A stretch of 64,000 bases of DNA from positions 62,001-126,000 of the forward strand of contig JAOUJZ010000002.1 of NCBI GenBank assembly GCA_029882915.1, read 5' to 3'. The notes under the pieces are model-generated. The model saw only the letters and a program-made list of their open reading frames with translations. It was not told the origin of the DNA and did no database searches. The position numbers and the translations under genes were made by a program. Below are positions 55,933 to 64,000 of this stretch, in pieces. The DNA comes from Gammaproteobacteria bacterium. GTDB lineage: Bacteria; Pseudomonadota; Gammaproteobacteria; Nitrosococcales; Methylophagaceae. Within the stretch, counting starts at the first letter, position 1; the number at the start of each line of letters is the position of its first letter.

Positions 55933-57768
55933 ATGAGTACACATATGGATAGCATACTCGCTCACATTAACAGTCCCGATGATTTGCGTCAGCTGGATAG
56001 GAAACAACTGCCGGAATTGGCAAAAGAAATCAGAGCCTTAATTGTTGATAGTGTACAACAAACGGGTGGTCACATTTCATCTAACCTCGGTGTTGTTGAG
56101 CTGACATTGGCATTGCATTATGTCTTTAACACGCCTGACGATCGTTTTGTCTGGGATGTCGGGCACCAAAGTTATACCCACAAAATCATCACTGGTAGAC
56201 GCGATCAAATGCATACCATGCGCCAACAAAAAGGTTTATCCGGTTTTCCTAAGCGTAGCGAAAGTCTTTATGATGCCTTTGGTGTTGGACATTCAAGTAC
56301 ATCAATCAGTGCTGCTTTAGGGATGGCTGTGGCCGCACAGGCCAAAGGGGACTCTCGTCGTGCAGTTGCCATTATTGGTGATGGCGCCTTAACAGCAGGC
56401 CAAGCTTATGAAGCGCTGGCTCATGCCGGTGATTTGAGTGCAAATCTATTAGTGATACTTAACGATAATGAAATGTCGATCTCTAAAAATGTCGGTGGCA
56501 TGTCTAATTATCTTGCCAGACTACTGTCTGGTAAATTCTATGCTTCTGCTCGTGAGGGAAGTAAAAAGGTTCTAGAAAAAATCCCCCCAGCCTGGGAACT
56601 TGCTCGTCGTGCTGAAGAACATGTCAAAGGCATGGTCATCCCTGGCACATTATTCGAAGAAATGGGATTTAATTACATTGGCCCGATTGATGGCCATGAT
56701 CTTGATACGTTAATCGCAACCTTGGGCAATTTGCGTGAACGCAAAGGCCCGCAATTTCTTCATATCGTCACCAAAAAAGGCAAAGGCTATGAGCCGGCGG
56801 AACAACAGCCAGGTAAATACCATGGTGTCAGCCCAGCCAACAGTAAAGCATCCGGCCCAAGTTACACTCAAGTATTTGGGCAGTGGCTTTGTGATATGGC
56901 ACGTGAGTCAGAAGATTTAATTGGTATCACACCGGCGATGTGCGATGGATCCGGCTTAAATGATTTTGCCGACCAATACCCGGATCGTTATTTTGATGTC
57001 GGCATCGCTGAACAACATGCAGTGACATTGGCTGCGGGTATTGCCTGTGAAGGCAAAAAGCCCGTGGTGGCAATTTATTCGACCTTTTTACAGCGCGCTT
57101 ATGATCAGTTGATACATGATGTGGCCTTACAAAACCTACCGGTTTTATTTGCCATTGATCGTGGTGGGTTGGTTGGTGCTGATGGTGCAACTCATGCAGG
57201 TAGTTTTGATTTAAGTTACCTTCGTTGTATACCTAATATGGTAGTGATGGCACCTTCCGATGAAAATGAATGCCGTCAGATGCTGACGACTGGTTACAGA
57301 TACAATGGTCCAAGTGCAGTTAGATATCCCCGAGGTACAGGCACGGGAGCATTAATTGAGCCCGCATTAAGCACACTTGAAATTGGCAAGGCTGAGATTA
57401 AACGTCAGGGTGAAAAAATTGCCATTTTTGCCTTTGGCACACTACTTAAAGCTGCATTAGAAGCAGCCGAAACATTGAATGCTACCGTAGTAAATATGCG
57501 TTTTGTTAAACCGTTGGATCATAGTGTGATCGAAAAAATGGCCAATGACCATGACCTGATAATCACCATTGAAGAGAATACCCATCTGGGTGGTGCTGGC
57601 AGCGGAGTAGCAGAATGGTTACTTTCCATTGGAAATACTACCCCTATCGAAATCATGGGGCTACCTGACAAATTCATCGACCATGGTGATCATCAACAGC
57701 TATTGGCTGACTGTGGTCTAGATGTAAAAGGCATTATTAATTCCGCCAACAAACATTTTCCGGCATAA
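55933..57768 (+). CDS. dxs: 1-deoxy-D-xylulose-5-phosphate synthase
   Basis: [78 protein letters not shown]. Confidence 0.98.
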   Translation: MSTHMDSILAHINSPDDLRQLDRKQLPELAKEIRALIVDSVQQTGGHISSNLGVVELTLALHYVFNTPDDRFVWDVGHQSYTHKIITGRRDQMHTMRQQKGLSGFPKRSESLYDAFGVGHSSTSISAALGMAVAAQAKGDSRRAVAIIGDGALTAGQAYEALAHAGDLSANLLVILNDNEMSISKNVGGMSNYLARLLSGKFYASAREGSKKVLEKIPPAWELARRAEEHVKGMVIPGTLFEEMGFNYIGPIDGHDLDTLIATLGNLRERKGPQFLHIVTKKGKGYEPAEQQPGKYHGVSPANSKASGPSYTQVFGQWLCDMARESEDLIGITPAMCDGSGLNDFADQYPDRYFDVGIAEQHAVTLAAGIACEGKKPVVAIYSTFLQRAYDQLIHDVALQNLPVLFAIDRGGLVGADGATHAGSFDLSYLRCIPNMVVMAPSDENECRQMLTTGYRYNGPSAVRYPRGTGTGALIEPALSTLEIGKAEIKRQGEKIAIFAFGTLLKAALEAAETLNATVVNMRFVKPLDHSVIEKMANDHDLIITIEENTHLGGAGSGVAEWLLSIGNTTPIEIMGLPDKFIDHGDHQQLLADCGLDVKGIINSANKHFPA

Positions 57769-57810
57769 TATTTCGTTATCCATATCAATTCCCTACTATA
57801 ATAGTCAACT

Positions 57811-58191
57811 ATGAGCGCCACATATACCCTAAAAATTCTGGCTGATTTTGCTTCAGCCCATACCCTACGTGATTATCCGGGGGATTGTAGTCGTATGCAT
57901 GGACACAACTGGAAGCTGGAAGTTGAAGTCACTGCAACCGCATTGAATGAACATGCCATGGGGATGGATTTCAAAACGATCAAAACGGCAACTCGTGAAT
58001 TAGCCAAAACACTTGATCATCGTTATCTGAATGATATTCCACCATTCGATACCATCAATCCGACGGCTGAAAACATCGCCCACTATTTTTACCAGAACCT
58101 GAGTAATACACTCAATACCGACACGGCAAAAATCTCGGGTGTTACCCTCTGGGAAACTGACCGCGCCTGTGTACGCTATAGCGAGGATTAA
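57811..58191 (+). CDS. queD: 6-carboxy-5,6,7,8-tetrahydropterin synthase (QueD-type)
   Basis: DYPGDCSRMHGHNWKLEVEV (CxxxHGH), MGMDFKTIK, LDHRYLND. Confidence 0.9.
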   Translation: MSATYTLKILADFASAHTLRDYPGDCSRMHGHNWKLEVEVTATALNEHAMGMDFKTIKTATRELAKTLDHRYLNDIPPFDTINPTAENIAHYFYQNLSNTLNTDTAKISGVTLWETDRACVRYSED

Positions 58192-58200
58192 TAAAAAAGA

Positions 58201-59016
58201 ATGACTACGACTACAAAAACAGACTGCTGTGACCAGATCGAAGATGTACAAAACATTGCCGACAAGCGTCATATTGCGATTGATAAGGTAGGTATCAAAG
58301 ATATTCAACATCCTATTAAAATCAGTGATCGAACCACAGGTGAGCAACATACCATTGCTAATTTTAATATGTATGTAAACCTGCCTCATCAATTCAAAGG
58401 CACCCACATGTCGCGATTTGTTGAGATTTTGAATCAACATGAACGTGAAATTACCGTTAAGTCATTCCGTGTGATGCTAGGAGAAATGACCGAGCGTCTG
58501 CAGGCTGAGTCAGGCTATATTGAAATGGACTTCCCATATTTTGTTAATAAGGAAGCGCCAATCAGCAAAGTAAAAAGCCTGATGAACTATCAGGTTAGCT
58601 TTATTGGTGAAATCAACGGTAAAGAAGCTGATGTCATGGTAAAAGTAGTGGTACCCGTTACCAGTCTTTGCCCTTGTTCAAAAAATATTTCCGATTATGG
58701 TGCCCATAATCAACGCTCACATGTCACAGTAACTGTACGTGCAGATAGTTTTATTTGGATCGAAGATTTGATTGATCTAGTTGAACAGGAAGCCTCATGT
58801 GAAATTTTTGGCCTGCTAAAACGTCCAGATGAAAAATATGTCACTGAACGCGCCTATGATAATCCCAAGTTTGTTGAAGATATCGTGCGTGATATTGCAG
58901 CACGTCTAAATGACGATGAGCGTATCAATGCCTATACGGTTGAATCAGAAAACTTTGAGTCAATACATAATCACTCTGCTTATGCATTGATTACTAATGG
59001 TTTTAATAAGCCCTAG
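58201..59016 (+). CDS. folE2: GTP cyclohydrolase FolE2
   Basis: [84 protein letters not shown]. Confidence 0.94.
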   Translation: MTTTTKTDCCDQIEDVQNIADKRHIAIDKVGIKDIQHPIKISDRTTGEQHTIANFNMYVNLPHQFKGTHMSRFVEILNQHEREITVKSFRVMLGEMTERLQAESGYIEMDFPYFVNKEAPISKVKSLMNYQVSFIGEINGKEADVMVKVVVPVTSLCPCSKNISDYGAHNQRSHVTVTVRADSFIWIEDLIDLVEQEASCEIFGLLKRPDEKYVTERAYDNPKFVEDIVRDIAARLNDDERINAYTVESENFESIHNHSAYALITNGFNKP

Positions 59017-59032
59017 CATTCCTCTTTAAAAA

Positions 59033-59063
59033 AGCCCGAATAAACCATTTCGGGTTTTTTTTA
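59033..59063. terminator. Rho-independent terminator between folE2 and the convergent retropepsin-like gene
   Basis: agcccgaataaaccatttcgggttttttttt-type hairpin with T run. Confidence 0.75.
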
Positions 59064-59074
59064 ATATTGGATAA

Positions 59075-59725
59075 CTAATATTTCTGCTTCAATTCCATAC
59101 GTTCACCGGTATGCTGAATCTCCAGCTGACCTAAAAAGCTCATACCCAATAAAGCGCGGGTTGGTTCTGGCCCATCAATCACTATCGCTGCAACATTATA
59201 AAGTTTGATATCCCCTACTTGAACCTGATCCAGATTCACCTGATAAGCCTGCTCTATACCAGATGCGGTTTTCACCCCCACTATCGGTCCTTTCAGGTAA
59301 TCAAGACTCAAATTTGTTGCTGTTTTAGCATTCAAAGCAATCGCTGAAGCGCCAGTATCCACCAAAAAATCAACGGTAAAACCATTAACACTGCCTGTGG
59401 TTAAATACATACCATTAACTGGCCATAAACTGACCGTTGGTTGCGCAGGTGCCGGAATATAATTCGTGCTTATATGCTTGCCTAATTGATAAGTCTTTTT
59501 TACCCCGTCAATTTCTAATACTGCAGCTTGACTGGTTGCCGAAACTAGAGTGACACCTTCAGGACTGGTATTGCCGACCTTTAACAAGTGCTGTTGCTTA
59601 TTGATCTGGATCACAGCTTGATCATTAAATAGACCAACGATGACGACATCCAACTCATCAGACAGTACGGCTGACGCGTTTAGCAGTATAATGAGCCCCG
59701 CTATCCATGCTTTGTTCATGGTCAC
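59075..59725 (-). CDS. Periplasmic retropepsin-like (clan AA) aspartic protease
   Basis: Signal peptide; VDFLVDTGASAIALNAKTA and ALLGMSFLGQLEIQHTGERMELKQKY. Confidence 0.88.
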   Translation of the reverse strand: MTMNKAWIAGLIILLNASAVLSDELDVVIVGLFNDQAVIQINKQQHLLKVGNTSPEGVTLVSATSQAAVLEIDGVKKTYQLGKHISTNYIPAPAQPTVSLWPVNGMYLTTGSVNGFTVDFLVDTGASAIALNAKTATNLSLDYLKGPIVGVKTASGIEQAYQVNLDQVQVGDIKLYNVAAIVIDGPEPTRALLGMSFLGQLEIQHTGERMELKQKY

Positions 59726-59765
59726 CCCCTATTTGAAAGTATAGACAGAATAACAGCGAATCATT

Positions 59766-60887
59766 ATGAATACATCCTCATTCCCATCCGTCACTGGCGT
59801 TATCCTGGCAGGCGGTCAAGCTCGTCGTATGGGTGGCGAAGATAAAGGTTTGCTGGATTATAAGAAACAACCTCTCATTCGCCATGTCATTACTGCATTA
59901 TCACCACAGGTCGATCAATTGGTCATTAATGCTAATCGTAATATTGACAAATATCAACGCCTTGGCTATTCCGTTATCAGTGACACTCTTGAAAATTTTT
60001 GTGGTCCTTTAGCCGGTATGCTCAGTGCGATGCAAGCGGTTGATACTGACTATATTCTTACTGTGCCTTGTGACTCACCAGGAATTTCCAAACAACTACG
60101 CCAACGAATGATGGAAGCACTACTCCATAACAATGCAGAGATTGCTGTGGCACACGATGGCAATCGTCTGCAACCGGTATTCTGTTTGTTACCCTGCCAT
60201 CTCAAAGATGAGCTTGAAACTCACCTTAAACAAGGTGGTAGAAAAATTGATTTATGGTTGGAACAGCATAAACTGGCTGTTGTTGATTTTTCTGATCAAC
60301 CCGACACTTTCCTCAATTTTAATCACCCTGAAGATATCAAAAGTCATCAGGAAAGACTGCAGTCACCTGTCCCGCTGATTGGCTTTGCCGCCTTTAGTGG
60401 CACTGGCAAAACAACACTGTTACGTCAACTGATTCCTGCATTAAATACAAAGGGTATTCAGTTGGCAGTGATTAAGCACGCACACCATAAATTTGATATT
60501 GATATTCCTGGTAAAGATAGCTATGAAATTCGCAAAGCAGGTGCCCAACAAACACTGGTTGCATCAAGCCGATTAATGGCATTGATGGAAGTACAACCAG
60601 CCGAATTAGAAGATCCACATCTGGCTGATTTAATTCCGAGATTAGACACCCGTAAACTGGATCTTATTCTGGTTGAAGGTTTTAAGCATGAAACATTACC
60701 TAAGATTGAATTGCATCGCTCCAGCATAGGTAAGCCTTTGCTCTATCCAGATGATGACAATATTATTGCGATTGCAACTGATGAGCCATTAACAATAAGC
60801 AAACCTATTGATCAGCTTGATCTTAATAATGTTGAACAAATGGCAGATTACATCCAACTTTTTATCGCTAATTGGGCAATGAAATAA
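59766..60887 (+). CDS. MobA-MobB fusion: molybdenum cofactor guanylyltransferase plus MobB GTP-binding adapter
   Basis: MobA GVILAGGQARRMGGEDKGLLDYKKQPLI; MobB part IGFAAFSGTGKTTLLRQLIPALNTKGIQLAVIKHAHHKFDIDIPGKDSYEIRKAGA. Confidence 0.93.
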   Translation: MNTSSFPSVTGVILAGGQARRMGGEDKGLLDYKKQPLIRHVITALSPQVDQLVINANRNIDKYQRLGYSVISDTLENFCGPLAGMLSAMQAVDTDYILTVPCDSPGISKQLRQRMMEALLHNNAEIAVAHDGNRLQPVFCLLPCHLKDELETHLKQGGRKIDLWLEQHKLAVVDFSDQPDTFLNFNHPEDIKSHQERLQSPVPLIGFAAFSGTGKTTLLRQLIPALNTKGIQLAVIKHAHHKFDIDIPGKDSYEIRKAGAQQTLVASSRLMALMEVQPAELEDPHLADLIPRLDTRKLDLILVEGFKHETLPKIELHRSSIGKPLLYPDDDNIIAIATDEPLTISKPIDQLDLNNVEQMADYIQLFIANWAMK

Positions 60888-62146
60888 TGACTGAATTTAC
60901 CCCGCAACCAAGTTGTGCTGATGCGCAGGAATCACATAGTCTCAGTGTCAGTGATGCAAAACAACGCATCTCAAATCTTGTTTCCACATTAACAGCATGG
61001 GAAAAACTCAATTTGAGAGATAGCTTAGGTCGGATTCTGCACAAGCCTATCATTTCTCCTATTAATGTCCCTCCCCACAACAATTCAGCCATGGATGGCT
61101 ATGCTATTCAGAGTGCTGATATCACACCTGACAGTTTTACTGTTCAACAGGTTGGAATCGCCTTCGCTGGACAGCCATTTAATGGCAACATCCAGCGCGG
61201 TGAATGTATTCGTATTATGACCGGTGCCATGATGCCAACCGATTGTGACACAGTCATCATGCAGGAACAGGTAGAAACGAATGGCAATACCATCACTATT
61301 CACGGCAAACACCAACACGGACAAAATGTACGATCCGCGGGTGAAGACCTCAAGACAGGTGAAACTATTCTGTCTGAAGGTCACAAAATCACAGCGGCTG
61401 ATCTGGGATTAATTGCGTCATTAGGAATCGGAGAAATCACTGTTAAAAGACGATTGCGTGTCGCCTTTTTTTCAACCGGTGATGAACTACGATCTATCGG
61501 TGAAGCACTGGAAGAGGGCCAAATCTACGATAGCAATCGTTACACCCTTTATGGCATGTTAAAACGTCTGAACGTAAACATGCTGGATATGGGGGTTGTG
61601 CCCGATCAAAAACAGACCTTGAAAGAAGCACTGCAACAAGCTGCTGAACAGGCTGATGTTGTGATTACCTCTGGCGGTGTCTCAGTCGGTGAAGCCGATT
61701 ATGTTAAAGAAATATTAGCAGAACTCGGTCATGTCGATTTTTGGAAAATTGCCATGAAACCTGGCCGTCCACTGGCCTTTGGTAAAATTAATGACGCTCT
61801 GTTCTTTGGGCTTCCCGGTAATCCTGTGTCCGTTATGGTGACTTTTTACCAGTTTGTCAGTGCTGCTCTGCAACAACTTGCTGGTGAGCCTGTACAACCT
61901 AAACTGGTTATGCAGGTTCCGTGTGTCAGCACCATTAAAAAACGCGCTGGTCGATTTGAATTTCAACGTGGCATTTTATTTGAAGATGAGCAGGGTGACT
62001 TAAAAGTGAAAACCACTGGCGAGCAAGGCTCGGGCATTTTACGTTCTATGAGTGAAGCCAATTGTTTTATACTGCTGGATGAAAACTGTGAAGGCATCTC
62101 ACCTAATTCCACTGTTACTGTACAACCCTTTGCAGGTCTTATTTAG
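60887..62146 (+). CDS. moeA: Molybdopterin molybdenumtransferase
   Basis: HNNSAMDGYAIQSAD, MTGAMMPTDCDTVIMQEQ, SGGVSVGEADYVKEIL, GLPGNPVSVMVTFYQFV. Start at MTEFTP overlapping the mobAB stop. Confidence 0.95.
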   Translation: MTEFTPQPSCADAQESHSLSVSDAKQRISNLVSTLTAWEKLNLRDSLGRILHKPIISPINVPPHNNSAMDGYAIQSADITPDSFTVQQVGIAFAGQPFNGNIQRGECIRIMTGAMMPTDCDTVIMQEQVETNGNTITIHGKHQHGQNVRSAGEDLKTGETILSEGHKITAADLGLIASLGIGEITVKRRLRVAFFSTGDELRSIGEALEEGQIYDSNRYTLYGMLKRLNVNMLDMGVVPDQKQTLKEALQQAAEQADVVITSGGVSVGEADYVKEILAELGHVDFWKIAMKPGRPLAFGKINDALFFGLPGNPVSVMVTFYQFVSAALQQLAGEPVQPKLVMQVPCVSTIKKRAGRFEFQRGILFEDEQGDLKVKTTGEQGSGILRSMSEANCFILLDENCEGISPNSTVTVQPFAGLI

Positions 62147-63013
62147 ATGTCTGAAAGCCATACCAAACAAAACTATGAGTTTAATAAATTAAGAAAGCGG
62201 CTTCGACGTCATGTCGGTCAAGCCATTGCTGACTATAATATGATTCAGGACGGCGACAAGGTGATGGTGTGTTTGTCAGGCGGTAAGGACAGCTACACCT
62301 TGCTTGATATTCTGCTTAATCTGCAAAAACATGCCCCCATAGATTTTGAACTGATTGCCGTAAACCTTGATCAAAAACAGCCCGGCTTCCCAGAACACAT
62401 CCTGCCCGACTATTTAAGTTCAATTGGCGTACCTTTTCATATTATCGAAAAAGATACCTACAGCATTGTCAAAGAAGTGGTGCCTGAAGGCAAAACAACG
62501 TGCGGTATTTGTTCACGTCTGCGTCGCGGTTCATTGTATGGTTATGCCAGACAAAATGGCATTACTAAAATTGCCTTAGGCCACCACCGTGATGACATCA
62601 TAGAAACGGCCTTTCTCAATATGTTTTATGGCAGCAAACTTAAAGCTATGCCGCCTAAATTATTGAGTGATGACAAAACCAATATATTGATTCGTCCATT
62701 ATCCTATTGTCGCGAATCAGATATCGAACGTTACGCTGAGCATCAGCAATTCCCTATCATTCCTTGTAACCTATGCGGCTCACAAGAAAATATGCAACGG
62801 CAAATCATCAAAGACATGCTGCAAAATTGGGAAAAACAGCAACCTGGCCGTTTGGAAAATATTTTCCGTAGTTTACAAAATATTTCACCGTCACAACTGG
62901 CAGATAATGACCTGTTTAACTTTAAAGATCTGGAATTACAGCGCCAGACACCAACTGGTGATGAAGACACCAACCATGATGATCTTCAATTTCCAGCTTT
63001 AGCTCGACAATAG
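62147..63013 (+). CDS. ttcA: tRNA 2-thiocytidine biosynthesis protein TtcA
   Basis: [20 protein letters not shown] (PP-loop), [43 protein letters not shown]. Confidence 0.97.
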   Translation: MSESHTKQNYEFNKLRKRLRRHVGQAIADYNMIQDGDKVMVCLSGGKDSYTLLDILLNLQKHAPIDFELIAVNLDQKQPGFPEHILPDYLSSIGVPFHIIEKDTYSIVKEVVPEGKTTCGICSRLRRGSLYGYARQNGITKIALGHHRDDIIETAFLNMFYGSKLKAMPPKLLSDDKTNILIRPLSYCRESDIERYAEHQQFPIIPCNLCGSQENMQRQIIKDMLQNWEKQQPGRLENIFRSLQNISPSQLADNDLFNFKDLELQRQTPTGDEDTNHDDLQFPALARQ

Positions 63014-63037
63014 TTGCTTTTACAATAGGGACATCCG

Positions 63038-64000
63038 ATGAAACAGCCAACATTAAACCCCAAACCGATCAGACAATTTGCTTTATTCGAGTTGGGGTTC
63101 AGACCCTTTTTCTTGCTCGGAAGCCTATTCTCAATCATTGCTACCGCAATATGGATGGCAAATTTTTCTTTTGGCTGGTCATTGCCAGTTAGCACTGTAA
63201 CTCCCATCGCATGGCATGGTCATGAAATGATATTTGGTTACAGTGTTGCGATTATTGCTGGCTTTTTATTAACAGCCGTTAAAAACTGGACTGGTGTACA
63301 GACAATCAATGGAATTCCATTAGTATTATTGTCATTATCATGGCTGCTGGCCCGAGTTCTACCCTTGTTTAATTCACCCTTATTATATGAATGGGCAGCA
63401 TTATTCGATATTGTATTTTTATCAGCTTTGACTCTTGCAGTATTTCACCCTATTGCCAAGGTTAAGCAATGGCGACAGTTATTTATCGTATCTGTTCTAG
63501 CTCTACTGCTCACTAGCAATGTGTTGTTTTACCTTGGTGTGTTTCATATTTTCGATCTCGGCATTTCCTGGGGTTTATTTTCTGGAGTTTATCTGGTGTT
63601 GGCACTAATTTTTACTCTAGCAAGACGAGTAATGCCCTTTTTTATTGAGCGCGGTATTGGGTATCAGGTTCAACTCAAAAATTGGTCATTTATTGATTCA
63701 AGCAGCCTGTTGTTTTTAACTGCATTATGGCTGGTTGATGTGTTTCTCAAGCAGCCACTATTAACAGCGCTTTTATCAGCCATACTCGCAGTATTACACG
63801 GTGTCAGATTATGGGGGTGGCACACTAAAGGTATCTGGCAAAAACCGTTATTGTGGGTACTCTTCCTTGGCTATGGCTTTTTTGTACTCGGCTTTTTGCT
63901 AAAAGCATTCAATTATTTTTCTTTATACCCAACATTTCTGCCTCTCCACGCCTTTACCTATGGCGGCATTGGCATGCTGACTATAGGTATGGTGTCACGT
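63038..64000 (+). CDS. NnrS family protein (truncated by window edge)
   Basis: Open frame from ATG 63038: MKQPTLNPKPIRQFALFELGFRPFFLLGSLFSIIATAIWM...VTPIAWHGHEMIFGYSVAIIAGFLLTAVKNWTG. Not in the ORF track because it runs off the edge. Confidence 0.9.
   Translation, partial: MKQPTLNPKPIRQFALFELGFRPFFLLGSLFSIIATAIWMANFSFGWSLPVSTVTPIAWHGHEMIFGYSVAIIAGFLLTAVKNWTGVQTINGIPLVLLSLSWLLARVLPLFNSPLLYEWAALFDIVFLSALTLAVFHPIAKVKQWRQLFIVSVLALLLTSNVLFYLGVFHIFDLGISWGLFSGVYLVLALIFTLARRVMPFFIERGIGYQVQLKNWSFIDSSSLLFLTALWLVDVFLKQPLLTALLSAILAVLHGVRLWGWHTKGIWQKPLLWVLFLGYGFFVLGFLLKAFNYFSLYPTFLPLHAFTYGGIGMLTIGMVSR

Noticed and set aside
58000-58440. 146-aa minus-strand ORF
   Set aside because: Overlaps queD and folE2 antisense; both are strongly supported on the plus strand.

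Overview
The window is a gene-dense, chromosomal gammaproteobacterial segment, mostly housekeeping. Gene content and order are reminiscent of Methylophaga or related Thiotrichales; this is inference from family content, with no search run. It starts inside leuS (minus strand, cut by the left edge) and ends inside an nnrS-like gene (plus strand, cut by the right edge). Recognisable blocks are: coaD-rsmD and an M16 peptidase pair; ftsY-ftsE-ftsX-rpoH; lapA/lapB; birA-coaX; tRNA-Ser(GGA); SRP RNA, dnaX, ybaB and recR; aat, ate and infA; a SPFH/NfeD pair and roxA; hpt with an MTA/MTI phosphorylase; a BtuF/D/C-like B12 ABC transporter; an L,D-transpeptidase and a DUF882 protein; a MoxR/DUF58/TgpA cluster; tcdA; xseB-ispA-dxs; queD-folE2; and a mobA-mobB fusion with moeA and ttcA. 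I saw no mobile element, phage, CRISPR array or defence island, and no clearly new multi-gene system. The items most worth a second look are: a 10-unit 9-bp tandem repeat forming an (ETV)n tail on CoaX; a start-less C-terminal remnant of a CDF-type metal transporter that the ORF track omits; a 'mini rod' flagellar-like protein coupled to an HExxH SprA-like metalloprotease; a globin-coupled diguanylate cyclase; a two-RCK K+-channel-like protein with a TIGFGE filter; a C9 homopolymer inside the TgpA-like transglutaminase; and an uncharacterised HEACH protein next to tcdA.
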